Below are positions 47,323 to 60,115 of a stretch of 64,000 nucleotides of DNA, piece after piece. The stretch comes from Pseudofabraea citricarpa (taxonomy: Eukaryota; Ascomycota; Leotiomycetes; Helotiales; Dermateaceae), in NCBI GenBank assembly GCA_029641185.1, contig JAPWGK010000002.1, forward strand, positions 372,001 through 436,000, written 5' to 3'. Below the pieces are notes generated by a model. It saw nothing but the letters and a program-made list of their open reading frames with translations. It searched no databases and was not told the origin of the DNA. The translations under genes and the position numbers were made by a program. Numbering within the stretch: position 1 is the first letter of the stretch; each line of letters starts with the position of its first letter.

Positions 47323-49384
47323 GGTTCGAGGAGAGAATATGTTCGAGATTGACTTTTTGCGCCGATCATGAAGTGATAATTATACACCCCCGAGGACGTA
47401 GAGATGATGGTGACAACAAAGAAAGCCGATTACGGATCTCTGAATAGAGTCGTTGGAGCTTGAGGTTCGACCAGATCGTTGGTAAAAATTTCGGAGCCGT
47501 ACCCGTTATCGTGATAGAGATTGTCTTCAGCGCGCAGGTGCCCAGATGCGGAAGGCATGAGGTTGTCGATGTGCATGGAGGCCGGACTTAGTAAAATCCG
47601 AGGCAGAAAAGCCCCGGTCTGAGTTCGGCGGGTGAGGGGTGGTGGTGGATTATGTAATCACGAGCTGGGAGGGCCTAGGTACGGGAGTACTTCCTCAATT
47701 CCTCACCATAGGTCCGTACCTGCCTACATAGCAATATTTGCAAAGCAAAAGCATGATCGAAGCATTCGACTATTGTCCTGCATGATAATTGAATGGTCTT
47801 TGTCTCTCGTGTCTCTCAAGTCATCCATCTACCGATAGACAACCAAACCGAAGATGAGAGCGCAGAGTTCCGATACAGTAGTGTTGCTGGGATAGTCGTT
47901 GACGGTAATACTTCGTCGCAGCTATCCGGAGCAGCAGGGTTTCCGCTGGACCTGACTTGTCTCAGGCACACTGACAGCTAACAAACGGCCAACTTCAAGT
48001 TGCTGAACGCTCAACTCTCTTTTGCCTCTCTTGCCTTTCACGGCTATAAGAGAAGCTGTATAGCCGTCGCACAGTCCCTATCCTATGTCAACCTTTCGGC
48101 AAGGCAATCAGCTAGAGCCAACGGATGGCTGCGATGATTCAACGATGATGAACAGGCAGCCCTGTTGCATTGAGTTGTTTGTTGCCTCGTTGCACACTTG
48201 TTGCACGACCCTGAGCGAGTCAAGACAAGCCTGCGCCTGCGCCTGCGCCTGCACCTGCAAAACCCACGGAGGAAGAATGATGATGGCTGTGGGAGAAAAG
48301 GCGAGACAGGACGAGGGTCCCCAGACCCCAGAGATGTGCAGACGCCACCACGGCACACATTCCAATTTCCAGAGTCCAGATGCTCGTCGGCTGCCACGCT
48401 ATGCAAAGTACAGTTTGTACAGCGACGATCCACCAGGACAGAACAAGAAATCCTCCGACCGCTTCCTTCTGCTCTGCGTCTGCTGCTACATCTGCTTCAG
48501 CGCTTCTCGATCCGCCATGCTTGCCCCCACCAGCAGCACCACAACCATGATCTCACTTCTCTTAGCGACGACTCCACCCGACCCGGCCATCGTCTCCTTT
48601 TCGTCTCATGTGCACGCGCGACAAGGCAGAGAGTCTAATTGATTAGCATTGGTCATCGGCAGCTGGCTGTTAGGTCAGGCTGTAACTTACCTTGCTGTAC
48701 TGAAAAAATGCCCACCGGGGGGTGGTGGTGGTGGAGTGTGCGATGGAGGTGGATGTGGATGTGGATGCGGTGGATGTGCAGTGCGCAGTGTGCCTTAGCG
48801 AAGAGGGAGATGACGTAGGGAGCGTGGGAACGCTTTCCAAGGCCGACAGGGAATCCGATTTTCCTCCTCTGGTCACCCTCGACTTGACGCCCCCGAGACA
48901 AGGACCTAGGACCCCTAAATTTCAAGCCCCCTCCCCCCGAACCACACCACACCACGCTACCGTACAATAATACAACAGTCCTCACGCTCACATCACCTCA
49001 CCCATCCATCCTCACCCATCCATCCTCACTCACCGAATTGGCCCTGACAACCTGACGAGCCAGCCTCTTATCCCTGATCCTCTTCCTTGCCCGTCCAATC
49101 TTCAGCCGCAGCAACGCTTCCCATTTATGAGCACACACGCCATGTATGATGTGAGCCTGAGAACCCCCCTCTTCCCCTCCTCCTCCTCCTCCTCCTCCTG
49201 TGAATCATACTCAATACCACCAGCCATTTTATGAAACCACATCATAGACGGTGCATCCAGCTTACGCATTCGCAGCCCAGAAAAGCTTCTGTCCCTGTCA
49301 CAACAAACTAAAGCTCCGTCGCATCGAAGAGCTTCTTCTGCGTGATCTTCAACCTGGCCTCGCAACGATCGTCTAGAGGGCCTG
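47323..49384. other. Intergenic spacer, no gene seen
   Basis: Divergent promoter region of the regulator (-) and the histidine kinase (+). It contains hexamer repeats (GCGCCT type near 48233-48257), a GGATGT-type repeat near 48747-48776 and a CTC run near 49180-49200. The longer open frames here are compositional (Cys/Arg/His-rich). Confidence 0.55.
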
Positions 49385-52300
49385 ATGGCTCCCATCGCAA
49401 ACACCGTTGCCTTGTCGCACGTAGAGGGAGTGTCCGACAGCGCGCGAGCAAGAGAATTATACAAGTGCGTATTGCGTCCATGTCCAGCTACAAGTGGAAA
49501 TATTACTGATCTATATCAGATACTATCAGCCAAACACTCCGCTTGTCCCAGACCCCATCGCGCCAACAATTTCTCCCTTGTCAATCAAGGAAGAAAACAA
49601 GCCAGATGGGAGTACCAGCAGCAGCATTCCATGCAATGACCATCCTTCAAAGCTTGCATCCCCCGATACTGCTCTGACCGCTTTTTCACAACTCGTAGCA
49701 TGGCGTACTGGGGCCCAGAGAGCCATGATAAGTCTCATTGATGCAGAAACGCAGTATTTTGTTGCTGAGAGCACGCGTACCCTCGACCTAGTTGATGGCA
49801 CAACGCACGAGGCTGGTGATGAGCTGTGGATGGGCTGTAGTAGCGTGGGTAAGGCGGGAAGGTTGTGTGAAAGGACAATTGCTATTCCCGCATCTGAACC
49901 AGGAACATATCCCTCTTTTATAATTAACGATTTGCGGAACGATGAACGATTCAGTCAGCTACCGTTTGTCACTGGAGCTCCTTTTATCAAATTCTACGCT
50001 GGTGTGCCATTAATCACGAAACGAGGGATCCCAATAGGTAGTCTTTTTATCGTCGATGAGCGCGTACGTAATGGGTTGACAAAGGACGAGATACACTTTA
50101 TGGGTACGATGGCTGGGACAATCATGAAACATCTTGAAATGGCAAGAGAAGTCGAGGAACACCGCCGCGGAATGAAAATGAGCCGAGGCTTAGCATCCTT
50201 TGTCGAAGGAAGAGCGGAACTAATTGAGGCAGAAATGGATACTGAAGAAGGCGAGGGGACCAAGATCGCTGGTCAGTTCGAGACAGATCCCGGCTTTGGA
50301 AGATCAAAGTCCAAGTCGGGCTCGATTCATGGTTCTGGATTGGGCTCCGTCGGTAGCATTGAGCGCAAGGAGAAGGAGTATTCAAATGCGATGGTGAAAA
50401 CGCAAGAGGCCATCATAACCGCAAACAATTCGGCTGAGTCGGAAAGTGTTCGTGCTGATGCCGGAACGGAAGTGCAACAATCTGTGGCAAGTCACAGCAT
50501 CTCATCGCCACGAGATGACACTCCAGACCATCCTTCCTCGACACCTGGAGAAGATGCCTCGGAGGAATCAACAATGAAGATTTTGTTTTCAAGGGCCGCC
50601 AATCTCATCAGGGAAGCTTTTGAAGTTGACGGTGGTGCTGTGTTTTACGATGCGCAGAAGGGATTCAAATCCGATTTTCAACAGAATCCACGTTCTGAGT
50701 TCGGACGGCATGAAAGCGGTGCCAGTAGTAGCGATGACTTAGTTGTTGCTGATGATTTTGATGCTAGAGACCCAACTAGTCCTCAGCGAACACCGCTGTC
50801 ACCAGCAAACATGATTGACAGGTCATCAGATTCTCCGAAGGACGGAATATTCTCCAGAAACTCCTTAGATAACCCTACTAAAGAGGTAGAAGTCCTTGGT
50901 TTTTCAACAGCTGCTGCATCCTCAATCCATGGAGATGCCTACCCTGGCCCACATTCATTTGTGCCTTTTGACGAGAAATCATTTCATACTCTTCTAAGAC
51001 GCTTTCCTCGTGGTAAGCTCTGGACCTTCGATACTGACGGCGTAGTATCATCGTCGTCAGAAGAAGACGAGTTTCGACCGTTTCGAAGATGGGATCATTT
51101 ACAAAGATCGAAAGATGCTTCGCAGCGTAACAAGCGACGTGTGAGGAACCAACTGGACGCTAAATTCCTTTTGAAGCATTTCCCAGGAGTGCGTCAGCTT
51201 CTATTTGTGCCGCTGTGGGATGCTTCACGTTCCCGATGGTTAAGCGGTTGCTGTACCTGGTCAACAGAGCCAACTCGAGTTCTTTCAAGGCAGAGCGAAC
51301 TCGCTTTCCTGACGGCATTTGGAAATTCCGTTATGGCAGAGTGTTCAAGGATTGATACCGAGATAGCTGACCAAAAGAAAGGCGACTTTATTGGAAGTAT
51401 ATCGCACGAGCTTCGTTCACCACTTCATGGTATTCTCGCAAGTGCGGAATTCTTGAGTGACGAAGTTACGGAAGGCTTTTCGAAAGGCTTGGTAGAAACG
51501 ATCGATAGCTGTGGTCGAACTCTCCTTGATACTATTGTAAGACTACCATATCTCAGCTTCCTTCATCTTCTAGTGTAGTTGTATTATGTCAATAAAGTGT
51601 ACTAATTTATCATAGAATCATATATTGGACTTCTCGAAGATCAATCATTTCGAAAAGAATTGGCGGAAAAATAAGCGCGGCGGCTCGCGTTCTGCTCCTC
51701 GCACCAACACGTCGCTTCACTCAAGACAGGGGGATCTTCCTATGATCAACTTATTTGCTGATGTCGATGTATCCGTGGTCTGTGAGGAGGTGGTGGAGGG
51801 CGTGTTTGCAGGGCACGTATTTCAAAACGTCACTGCTAAAAGTTTCAATATGGTTCCAGATGCTCATGGAAAGATGTCCGACCCGCAAAAGGCCAGCTCA
51901 CAAGCACCTAATGATTCTGGGGTGGACAAGAGCCAGACACCAGAGGTTGCTGTTATTCTCGACGTTGACATGCAAGACTATCATTTTACGACGCAGCCTG
52001 GTGCCTTCCGACGCGTCATCATGAACCTCTTAGGAAACGCACTGAAGTATACTTCCCACGGGTACGTCAAAATCAAGTTGGAAGCCAAGGAGATTGAGGA
52101 TCTTGTCACGCCGACGAGCGATCCTATTGCTAGATCTATGGTCACTTTGACAATACAAGACACAGGGAAAGGAATATCAGCAGAGTTTCTGAGGTCCAAG
52201 CTCTTCACACCGTTTGCCCAAGAGAACTCTCTCTCGAGCGGAACTGGGCTAGGTCTGTCCATTGTTCGTAGCATCGTCGCTCTTTTAGAGGGGGAAATTG

Positions 52301-53779
52301 AGATTGACAGTGAGATTGGGCGTGGAACACGTAAGTTTTCGAAAGTGCCTAAGATTCCTCACTCTGTGCTAATATTACTCAGAGGTGCGAGTAACTCTAC
52401 CACTACTGAGAGAGATGCCCAAAACTGCCGATTCTGGAGGCAGTGGTACGTCGCCCAAATCGAATAATTCGATGTCTCGAGAGACCGATGAATCTGTTTC
52501 TCTTCTGAGGTCGAGGGTCATAGGTCAAAAGGTTGCTTTGTACGGATTCGACCTTGATACAAAAGACCCTATAGTATACCAGCAGGGGCAACTTTTGAAA
52601 GCATCCGTCGCAAACTTCCTGACAAACTGGTACGGTCTACAAGTTGTTCCTCTTGGACAACGGGTGAACCTCATCATAGCGAACGAAGCAAACCCTGCAA
52701 CAGTCTCAAAACTTACCCGACCGGCAGGTTTCCACGGAAGATTACCTTCGATTCTAGTACTATGTTCTCACTCATCGCGCTTCGATCGTAATCTCTCACA
52801 ATCAAATGCCCAAGGCAATTGTGGCTTCGTTGCAAAGCCGGTTGGTCCACTCAAGCTTGCCCGTGCTCTTCTACAAGTCCTACAAGGGGCTCCTGTTACC
52901 CCCGGTTTGACCACTGACCCGTCTGGCAGTCTCAGCCCCGGGAACAGTGACCTTAGCAATGTCTTCGAGGAGCTTTCTGTCACTCCTGAAATGCTTGATA
53001 ATAGTCGCATGGCAGCTGATAGCGACAACGCGCGCAAGGCGATTGAATCTCCCACCCCCGTTGCCGTGGAGGAGAAGAGTAAAGAGTTCCCTTTCCCAAT
53101 TGACATTAAACCTCAGTTGCCAAAGAAGCAAAGCATGCCTGGAGATGCGGAAAGCGTTCATACGATTTCAGGTCTCACAAATACGAAAGTTGCGTCTTCT
53201 GTTTTAACAACAATGGAAAACCAAGCCAAGGCTTCCTCGTTAAGCCCAAAGACTCCGAGCAAATCTAAATTCTCTACGCCGCGCTTGCTATTAGTTGATG
53301 ACAATAAAATCAACTTGTCTCTCCTGCGTACGTACATGCGTAAGCGCAAATATAGCGATGTTGATGAGGCAGAGAATGGACTAGAAGCAGTGAATAAGGC
53401 TCGCGAGCGTGAGGAGCGTGGTGACTTCAGCTACGATATTATTTTTATGGATATAAGGTAGGTCTACATCTTGGCCAACACAGGTCAAATGCTAATAAAT
53501 GACAGCATGCCAATCCTTGACGGTTTTGGTGCAACGAGACAAATCCGCGCCATCGAAGCGAGCCGCAAGAAGAAGCTCACCGAAGAAGGTAAGAGAGTGC
53601 CCACGCCAGCACTGGTAATTGCCTTGACAGGCTTAGCAAGCTCGCGTGACCAGAGTGAAGCGTTCAGCTCTGGTATTGATTTATTCCTCACTAAGCCGGT
53701 GGCGTTCAAGGAGGTTGGCAAGATGCTCGACAATTGGGAAGCCAACCGAGAACGAGAAAGTAAAGGCGACAGTACCTAA
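49385..53779 (+). CDS. GAF-type hybrid histidine kinase
   Basis: Five exons: 49385-49464, 49520-51536, 51616-52330, 52383-53457, 53506-53779; 1386 residues. Order of parts: a short start with ARELYKYYQPNTPLVPD, common in fungal kinases of this type; a GAF domain (about 60-235: AMISLIDAETQYFVAEST, FYAGVPLITKRGIPIGSLFI); a long disordered Ser-rich stretch and a second, less clear GAF-like part (about 400-640, QLLFVPLWDASRSRWLSGC); HisKA with the phospho-accepting His in SISHELRSPLHGIL (about 655); the ATPase with NLLGNALKYT (about 835), DTGKGIS and GTGLGLSIV; a pseudo-receiver; and a true receiver with LLVDDNKINLSLLRTY, the phospho-accepting Asp in IIFMDISMPILDG (about 1296) and Lys in LTKPV. 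It should pass phosphate to Ypd1-type carriers and stress MAP-kinase routes. The signal is unknown. Confidence 0.94.
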
Positions 53780-55798
53780 ACCCCAGAACATCGATACTTA
53801 TTTCGCTCGAAATCTGCGCTTAGAATTTTTCAACTCACACTTCAAGGTGTTTATGGAGTCTTTTTAGATTAGGTGAATGACTGGAATGATTCTCATTCTT
53901 TAATTCTCGCATGGAAGCATTGAGGCATGAGGAATTTGGGTATCGGTCTTTTTTGTTCCTTGCTTTTTTTGTATACCACTTTTTCTTTTTTCTTTTCTAT
54001 TTCTCTTCTTGTCATGTGTTATTATAACCCTGTTAGTTGCCTTGACCTTGTGGGGTTTAGGGAAGGGGAGGGGGGGAAAGGGGAGAGAGACAGGATTTTT
54101 AGACCCTATTGATACCACACCTACTTTATCCTTGCTTAGTTTAGTTTCGTTTAGCTAGTTACCTTTATGTGTTTAATGAATGGGGTTATGAAAGAGATGA
54201 AAGAAGGATTCTAGGAAAAGGAGAGAGGGAGATTATAAGAGTGCGAGGGAGCAAGTGGTGGCGATACCCTGAAGTAATTAGTTGGCCAGTTGCCTGGATT
54301 TCTTTTATGAAAAAAGACGTTAGAGGCTCAAGTGAAAGGATTAAATGAAAGAATTCTACATGCTCGGAGTGGTTTATTTGTGTCGTCCTTACCTTCCAGT
54401 TCCTCCGAATCACCATCCCAAGGACACAATGGTTTTCTTGGACGCCTGCCTGGGCTTGGGATGCTTCCATTGACATTTCGCTTGAGGCTACTTACCCCTA
54501 TTTACCTTCCGCTGCTAAGCGACATGATGCTGAGGAGATCTGCTAGACCGGGCCCTCCCCCGCGCAACATCTCGAATGCTCCCGGGCGTTAGTAAATACC
54601 GGCCAAACAATTAATATACCGTATGCCAGCCTGATACATGCTGAGGCCGCAACGTTCATCGAGGTTGCTGTCTTTGTCGTAGAGACGCGAAGTCCTCGCT
54701 TCCGACAGACGGACGGCACGCACTTCTTCTGCCATGTCGAGTTACATGTTTCCTAATCTGGTCATGCCGAGGCTGTGGTTCAAGGCACAGTGTCTTAGTG
54801 TCACTGAATGAGGGATACGAGGGAATCTGCACCTTTATCTTTCCTAGACTTGGAGTTATCTAGTTTGATGATGTATGTTTGTGTCAAAAGAAGACTCTTG
54901 GTATGAGTATTGAGAAGCTTGATGTATAATAGTATTATATCATTTGAGACAAAGAAGAAGTTGTACGCACGACAGTTTTGTATAATGATCAGGTCTAGAA
55001 TTACTGCTCGGTTCCTCTTTTCTTTTTTTCTTTTTTTTTCTTCTTTTTTTTTTCTGGTAGCTCGCTGTGCTGCGCCTGGGTCGTTGCTGGCTTGGGAATC
55101 TCTAGATGCCTTTTGGTTACTATTCAGCATGCCGCCATTTTTGAATCCCACTTGAGGCTCTCTTAACATCTTATCCCTGCCTAATAGCTGGCAGGTTAGA
55201 AACAAAAAAAGCGAAAACATTAAATCGGAGCTATGATTAATTAAAAGTCCCATGAAGATAAGAGAGATTTAATTATTTTGTACCTAACAGGAACTAATCT
55301 AGCGTCAGAAACCAAGTTGACAACAGCATGAAATTTCTAGTTATAAACCAAACCACGAAAATATTAAACCAGGCCGATGGATATGTAACTTCCGGCTGGC
55401 AGGTTGTGAGGTTTGTAAATGTGTGAGGGAGAAAGATGTCAAGGGTTGGAGAATTGTTGAAGCGAAGCTCGAAGAGACTACTTTGGAATTGAGTTAGGCA
55501 CTTGAGATTTGCATAGTCGCTCAATGTTTGTCGGTGCTCTGTTAGCAGTTGGCAATTATCACGTTCATGATCGCTGGAGGCTTTTAACCTGTTCACCACT
55601 GCTGAGTGATTGTGAGGCTGAAAGTCGAAAAATGCTTTTTGGCCCATATCACCTTTGCAATCACGATACACTTTTCAGGCCTTCACGTCGTCCGAAAAAG
55701 TCTGTCATTCCCATGGTATCTATCTAACACAAGAAAACGCCGCAATGAAACGCCGGCCAACACAAACAAACACCCACACACACACAAATTCTCTCTAT
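53780..55798. other. Intergenic region between convergent genes
   Basis: Shared 3' flank of the kinase and the F-box-like gene. It holds pyrimidine-rich tracts (T/C run near 55015-55055), a G-run near 54066-54080 and short low-complexity frames. No gene is supported. Confidence 0.5.
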
Positions 55799-57898
55799 CT
55801 ATGTGTACCTACTAAGGTACTCCAGCACCAACTTTCCTGTCCACTGGGGCTCCCCGCTAAGTCGGTACGCTTTCAATTCCTTCACAACGTCCTTGGTGCT
55901 GGTCCCAAATGGATCATACGCCGGCGGCAAAACGGGTACTTGACTGGCCGGGGCCGAGAGATTGGTAGGGGCGGGGAGACTGACGGGAGCAGAGGATCCG
56001 TCGCTCGGGGGGGAGTCGAAGAAGGAGAAGTCGTTCATGCTCTGGGCAATGAACTCGTCCGCATCCTTGTCTCCAGAGACAGAGGGACCAGCAGGTCCAG
56101 AGCCAGCCTCTGGCGCCCATTTGTCGGGATGGAATTCTAGGCGGAGCGTGCGAAGGCCTGAGAGGACCTTGGGCGATCTGCGGCTGCTGTTTAGTTTTCT
56201 GACCTGGCTGAGGATTCTCTCCTGCTTGGTGCAGGCGCGCAGGAAGGCGATAAGGGCGTCGACGACTGGCCCCTGAGATCTGCGAGGTACGCCAGTGAGA
56301 GTCAAGGTATGGATGCGTGAGTTGAGCTGCGGATCCTCGAAAAATATCTCTGGGAACCCATTCGAGTCCACCACGTGGTAAAGGCTCTCAATAGTGGCCG
56401 GGATCTCATGTGCCATTGTCTCCGGGTGGAATATGGACGGCTTGCCTGTCACCATGGAATGATGAATGCGGAGTGATTTCAGCCGCATGAGAGTCTGTAG
56501 CTTGTACAGTTTGGATGCGATTGCCATCGCATGTACAACGTAACTTCCTATTGTTGCCGGTGGATCTTCGCTCCTGATTCGCATTTGGACTGAGCCAACG
56601 TCGAGAACCTGAAAGCGAGATGCGGCTTTCCCGAGAAACAAGCGCTGGATTCCAAACGACGTGATTTTATTCCCTGAGATGTACAGGTGGGTGAGCCCAG
56701 TATACTGTAGCATGTCATCTTCCGCATCCAGTGGCTGTGGTAGCTCTAGGTCTCCTCGGCAAGATAGATATCTGCCAACCCACGTTGCATCGTCAGGTCG
56801 CAGTGGCACAAGGCCATTGGCGAAAACCTCCTCTCTCCCCTGGTTTAGTTGCCGTACAGTGTACAGGGGCGTGTCCTCGAAATAAGATTCTTCTGGCGCC
56901 AGGTTTTCCCGCGCTTGTAGTTTTGGCAATGACATATCGTCAAAACAATACGTGAATCGGTCTGTCAATTGGTTGTTGCGAATGTCAAGGCTCCACAACC
57001 GTCGACCAATCTTGTCGAGAATACTACAAGCATCCGTATCAGTTAAATGCAAGTTTCGCATCTTAAGAATGCGAAGATTCGGCAGGTCCCCAGTTTTAAA
57101 TACGTGTCGGTACGGTGAGAGTGGCGCCGTTCCTGAGATGTCCAAGTAGATAAGGCTCCCAAGATGGCCAGAGCAGGCGAGCTTTTCGCTCTGGACGTCA
57201 CAGTTTGCCAGGCTCATCATTACTGGGCTTAGTCGAAATCGATAAGCTCCATTGGAGATGGTCGATTCTGCCATAGGTCCCATAATGCCTACGCGGGGCG
57301 ATCCGAAGTCGGTCAGTCCCTCAAGAAAGAAAATTCTTGCATTCTGAAAGAGGTGCAAATGTTTATAGAACAAGTCGCACTCGACTGCATATTGGCACAT
57401 GATGGTGTGCTTGGCTCCACATCCTTTGATAATCTTCGGCATGTAGCGAAAGTCGAAGATGGTGACCAGGTCGAGTACCTCTGGGCGTACTTGCTCTACC
57501 TCAGTGAGAAAGTCAATGACTTTTGCTGTTTCTTATATTAATGTATTGCTCGCTAAATTCAATGCTTGAGACTTACTACAAGACACTCCACTGCTTGCAT
57601 TGATGGTCGCCATAGGATTGGCCCATAGAACACGAGCAAATGTGTGGTGAAACTCAGAGCTGACACGGCAGCAGACTGCCAAGCTGGAATTGTTTAGATA
57701 CGGTGCCACGAGCTGCCAGACAACTTTCTTTTGAACTGCCTCAGCAGCATCATCATATGAAGGTAGTGCCATTGGCGTAGGTGATATTTGGAAAAATCCA
57801 ACGTTCTTAGGAGGGATGTATAGGGGGTCGAGGCGTTTTAGACGAGGGTCGGGACGAGGGAGATTGGGAGCGTTGGAGTTTGAAACTGCCGGATACAT
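55799..57898 (-). CDS. F-box-like, leucine-rich repeat protein
   Basis: Minus-strand exons 57577-57898 and 55799-57531 (46-bp intron) give 684 residues. After a Pro-rich start, residues about 50-95 read as an F-box-like helix bundle (VVWQLVAPYLNNSSLAVCCR followed by VSSEFHHTFARVLWANP). The rest is irregular leucine-rich repeats (LGSLIYLDISGT, LPNLRILKMRNLHLTD, LWSLDIRNNQLTDR, LTHLYISGNKITSFGIQRLF, LKSLRIHHSMV, IHTLTLTGVPRR, LRTLRLEFHPDKW). A Pro/Ser-rich tail follows, then a short globular end. F-box/LRR proteins choose substrates for SCF ubiquitin ligases, so that is the inferred role. The splice joins SCK to TAKVIDFLTEVEQV, continuing the helix pattern of fungal F-box proteins. No named family is recognised. 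Confidence 0.82.
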
Positions 57899-59772
57899 GA
57901 TGCCTTGATTTTTTAAAGCCTTGTAAGTTGTATGTGAAGGGTTGATGGTTTGGTAAGTATCCTTCGGTTTGAGTAGAGTGTTATGAGAAGTGCGTGATCA
58001 GAGTGTTGAGAGGTATCTGATCCTCGAGTTCAATGTCGTGGAGAAAGTTGTGTTGCGATCAGTTTTTAGATCGATAAAGGCGTGTTGTTCTCGAGAATAG
58101 TCGTTTAAAAGTACGCTAACGATAAGGACTCGATTTGAAGCTATCCCACAGCTTTTCGTCCTTCTTTCCTTAGCGACGTCGAAGTGCAACCAACTTCACA
58201 ACCATAATAACACTACAACCAAAATAGGCTTCCTAATCTGAGGAATTATCAAGGATTGTCAAAGATACTACTCCTCGTAAGTGATCTCCTCCCTCTGCTC
58301 TTCACTGGCTTCTTTGTTTGCGGACTACCAAGGCCAGTCCTTGAAATTGGCCAGTGGCTTAACGACGACGTCCACAAGAGCCCTGCCTCCACACTACCGA
58401 CCACCACACTCTTGAAGAGGTCTATTTTTCATTGACATATATATAGATGCTTATGACCAGCGCATTCAAAGGTTTCCTCCTTCAAAGGTATCCTCGTACA
58501 GCGAGCACCATCTGTTGACGTTGAGCCAGCGGTGGTTCAATAATCGCAACTCTCCAGAGCTGTCATCATCTTCATCCGTAAGTATTCCTTTACGCGCCAA
58601 AGCATTTACCGCAAGTACAGTATCAAGGTTCTGACAACAAATCATACAGTGGTATCTTCAGATCACCGACAACGGCCGAGCTCATCAACACTCTGACTAT
58701 GTTGGAGCTGGAACAGGTTGGCAAAGCACCAACACGTGACATATGCTTGGTCTGGGCAAAGCGGATCCAATCTTGAAGGCAATAACCCTTACAGAGCTCT
58801 TCCAAGCCTGAACTTTTGACTCAAGGTTTGAGTGATTGATGTCGCGGGCTATCTGCATCAGAAGGCTGATGCGTATATCATAGGTCCTCCGATTCTCACC
58901 AGGCCATGGGAGTTTGGTTTCGCAGCTTGGTCCTTCTCCCACGTGTGCTGTGTGTATGGCATATGAACACAACATGAACGGATTCCGCATCTCATCTTGG
59001 AATGTAATCCTGCAATGCTGGCGATGGGTAATGTGATGGCGGACAACCTTTGGCTGGAGACAAGTTGTGGTGGCGGGCGACGCACTACTTATGTAAATGA
59101 CGACCCGTCGTTGCCTGAGAGCCAACCAGCCAATCATGGCTTTTCGTCGGAAGCCGGCAACAGACAAGCAAATGCCTTCAGGTCAAACAGAGCAAACAGC
59201 AAAACAACAACTCTCTTCTACAATGGTCGAGAGCAATTATCATTTTCGAATATTGCGGTCAAGATGACGAAATCGTTGGCTCTGTCAGTGCAGTGCGGTC
59301 GAGAACATCCAAGGGCATCACAGACCTCAAACCTCTATGGGCTTGAGTCGATACTCCCTCTAAGCAGCCGGCGACCAGCCAAAGCTAGCCTGGCTATTTA
59401 GCAGGTTAACGCATGAAACATTGGGCCAATTGGCCTATCAAATCCGACGTTAAGTTGGGTAAGTCGTAGTCTCTTTGTGCGCCATTGTAACTGGGTAGAC
59501 AAATAACTGACTTGTACAGCGTTGGCACCCCGCCGACATTGAGAGCTACGAGCAAGACCGACGTTCAATTCATATCATCTGTCTGTTCTGCGGGTAGCGG
59601 GTCAAGTCGTAGGTTAAGGTCTCGTTCCTTATCGCAATTAAGCAGACAAGTCATTCCATCATTTGAAAACCCAAGACATAGCCGATATCGAGGGATCAAA
59701 AACGGCTTTTAACAAGAAGCCGCGAATGAGTGGTCACTGGTTGACCTAAAATGTGTCACCCACCCCTGGGGG

Positions 59773-59795
59773 TTTTTTTTTTTTTTTTTTTTTTT
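59773..59795. repeat. T homopolymer (23 bases)
   Basis: A run of 23 T follows CCCCTGGGGG. It borders the tandem repeat to its right. Length calls in such runs are often unreliable. Confidence 0.9.
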
Positions 59796-59825
59796 AAGGC
59801 CTTCCTCTGTGGGAGAGTAGACTTC

Positions 59826-60115
59826 TGACTTCAGAGAAGAAGTCGTTGATGAGCAAGGATTGGCGCTCAGATACTTCGGCTTCAAGTGGAAGTGCAGTTG
59901 CACGGAGACTCGACTGGCTGCTGGCTTCAGAAAAGAAATTGTTGATGAGCAGAAGCAGGCGCTCAGGTGCTTCAGCTTCAGGTGGAAGTGCAGTTGCACG
60001 CAGACTCGACTGGCTGCTGGCTTCGAAGAAACTATTGGTGAGTACAAGGCGGCGCTCAGGCGCATCGGCTTCAAGTGGAAGTGCAGTTGTATGGAGACTT
60101 GACTTTGCCAGTTTG
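59826..60115. repeat. Tandem repeat, about three units of 93-96 bp
   Basis: Units starting GCGCTCAG at 59863, 59959 and 60052 share GGAAGTGCAGTTG and CGACTGGCTGCTGG blocks. A partial unit precedes the first. Periods of 96 and 93 bp are multiples of three, so three frames stay open across the array on one strand or the other: for example a minus frame repeating SSLRATALPLEAEAPER-like units, without an ATG. Whether any is expressed is unknown. Confidence 0.85.

Noticed and set aside
48085..48642. A 185-codon + frame rich in Cys, Arg and Ser
   Set aside because: It arises from hexamer repeats and a CT-rich promoter tract; overlapping frames are equally open and no domain is visible.
58697..59401. 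Overlapping open frames of 156 (-) and 134 (+) codons
   Set aside because: They overlap on opposite strands, show no domain or family and no intron support, so neither is favoured.
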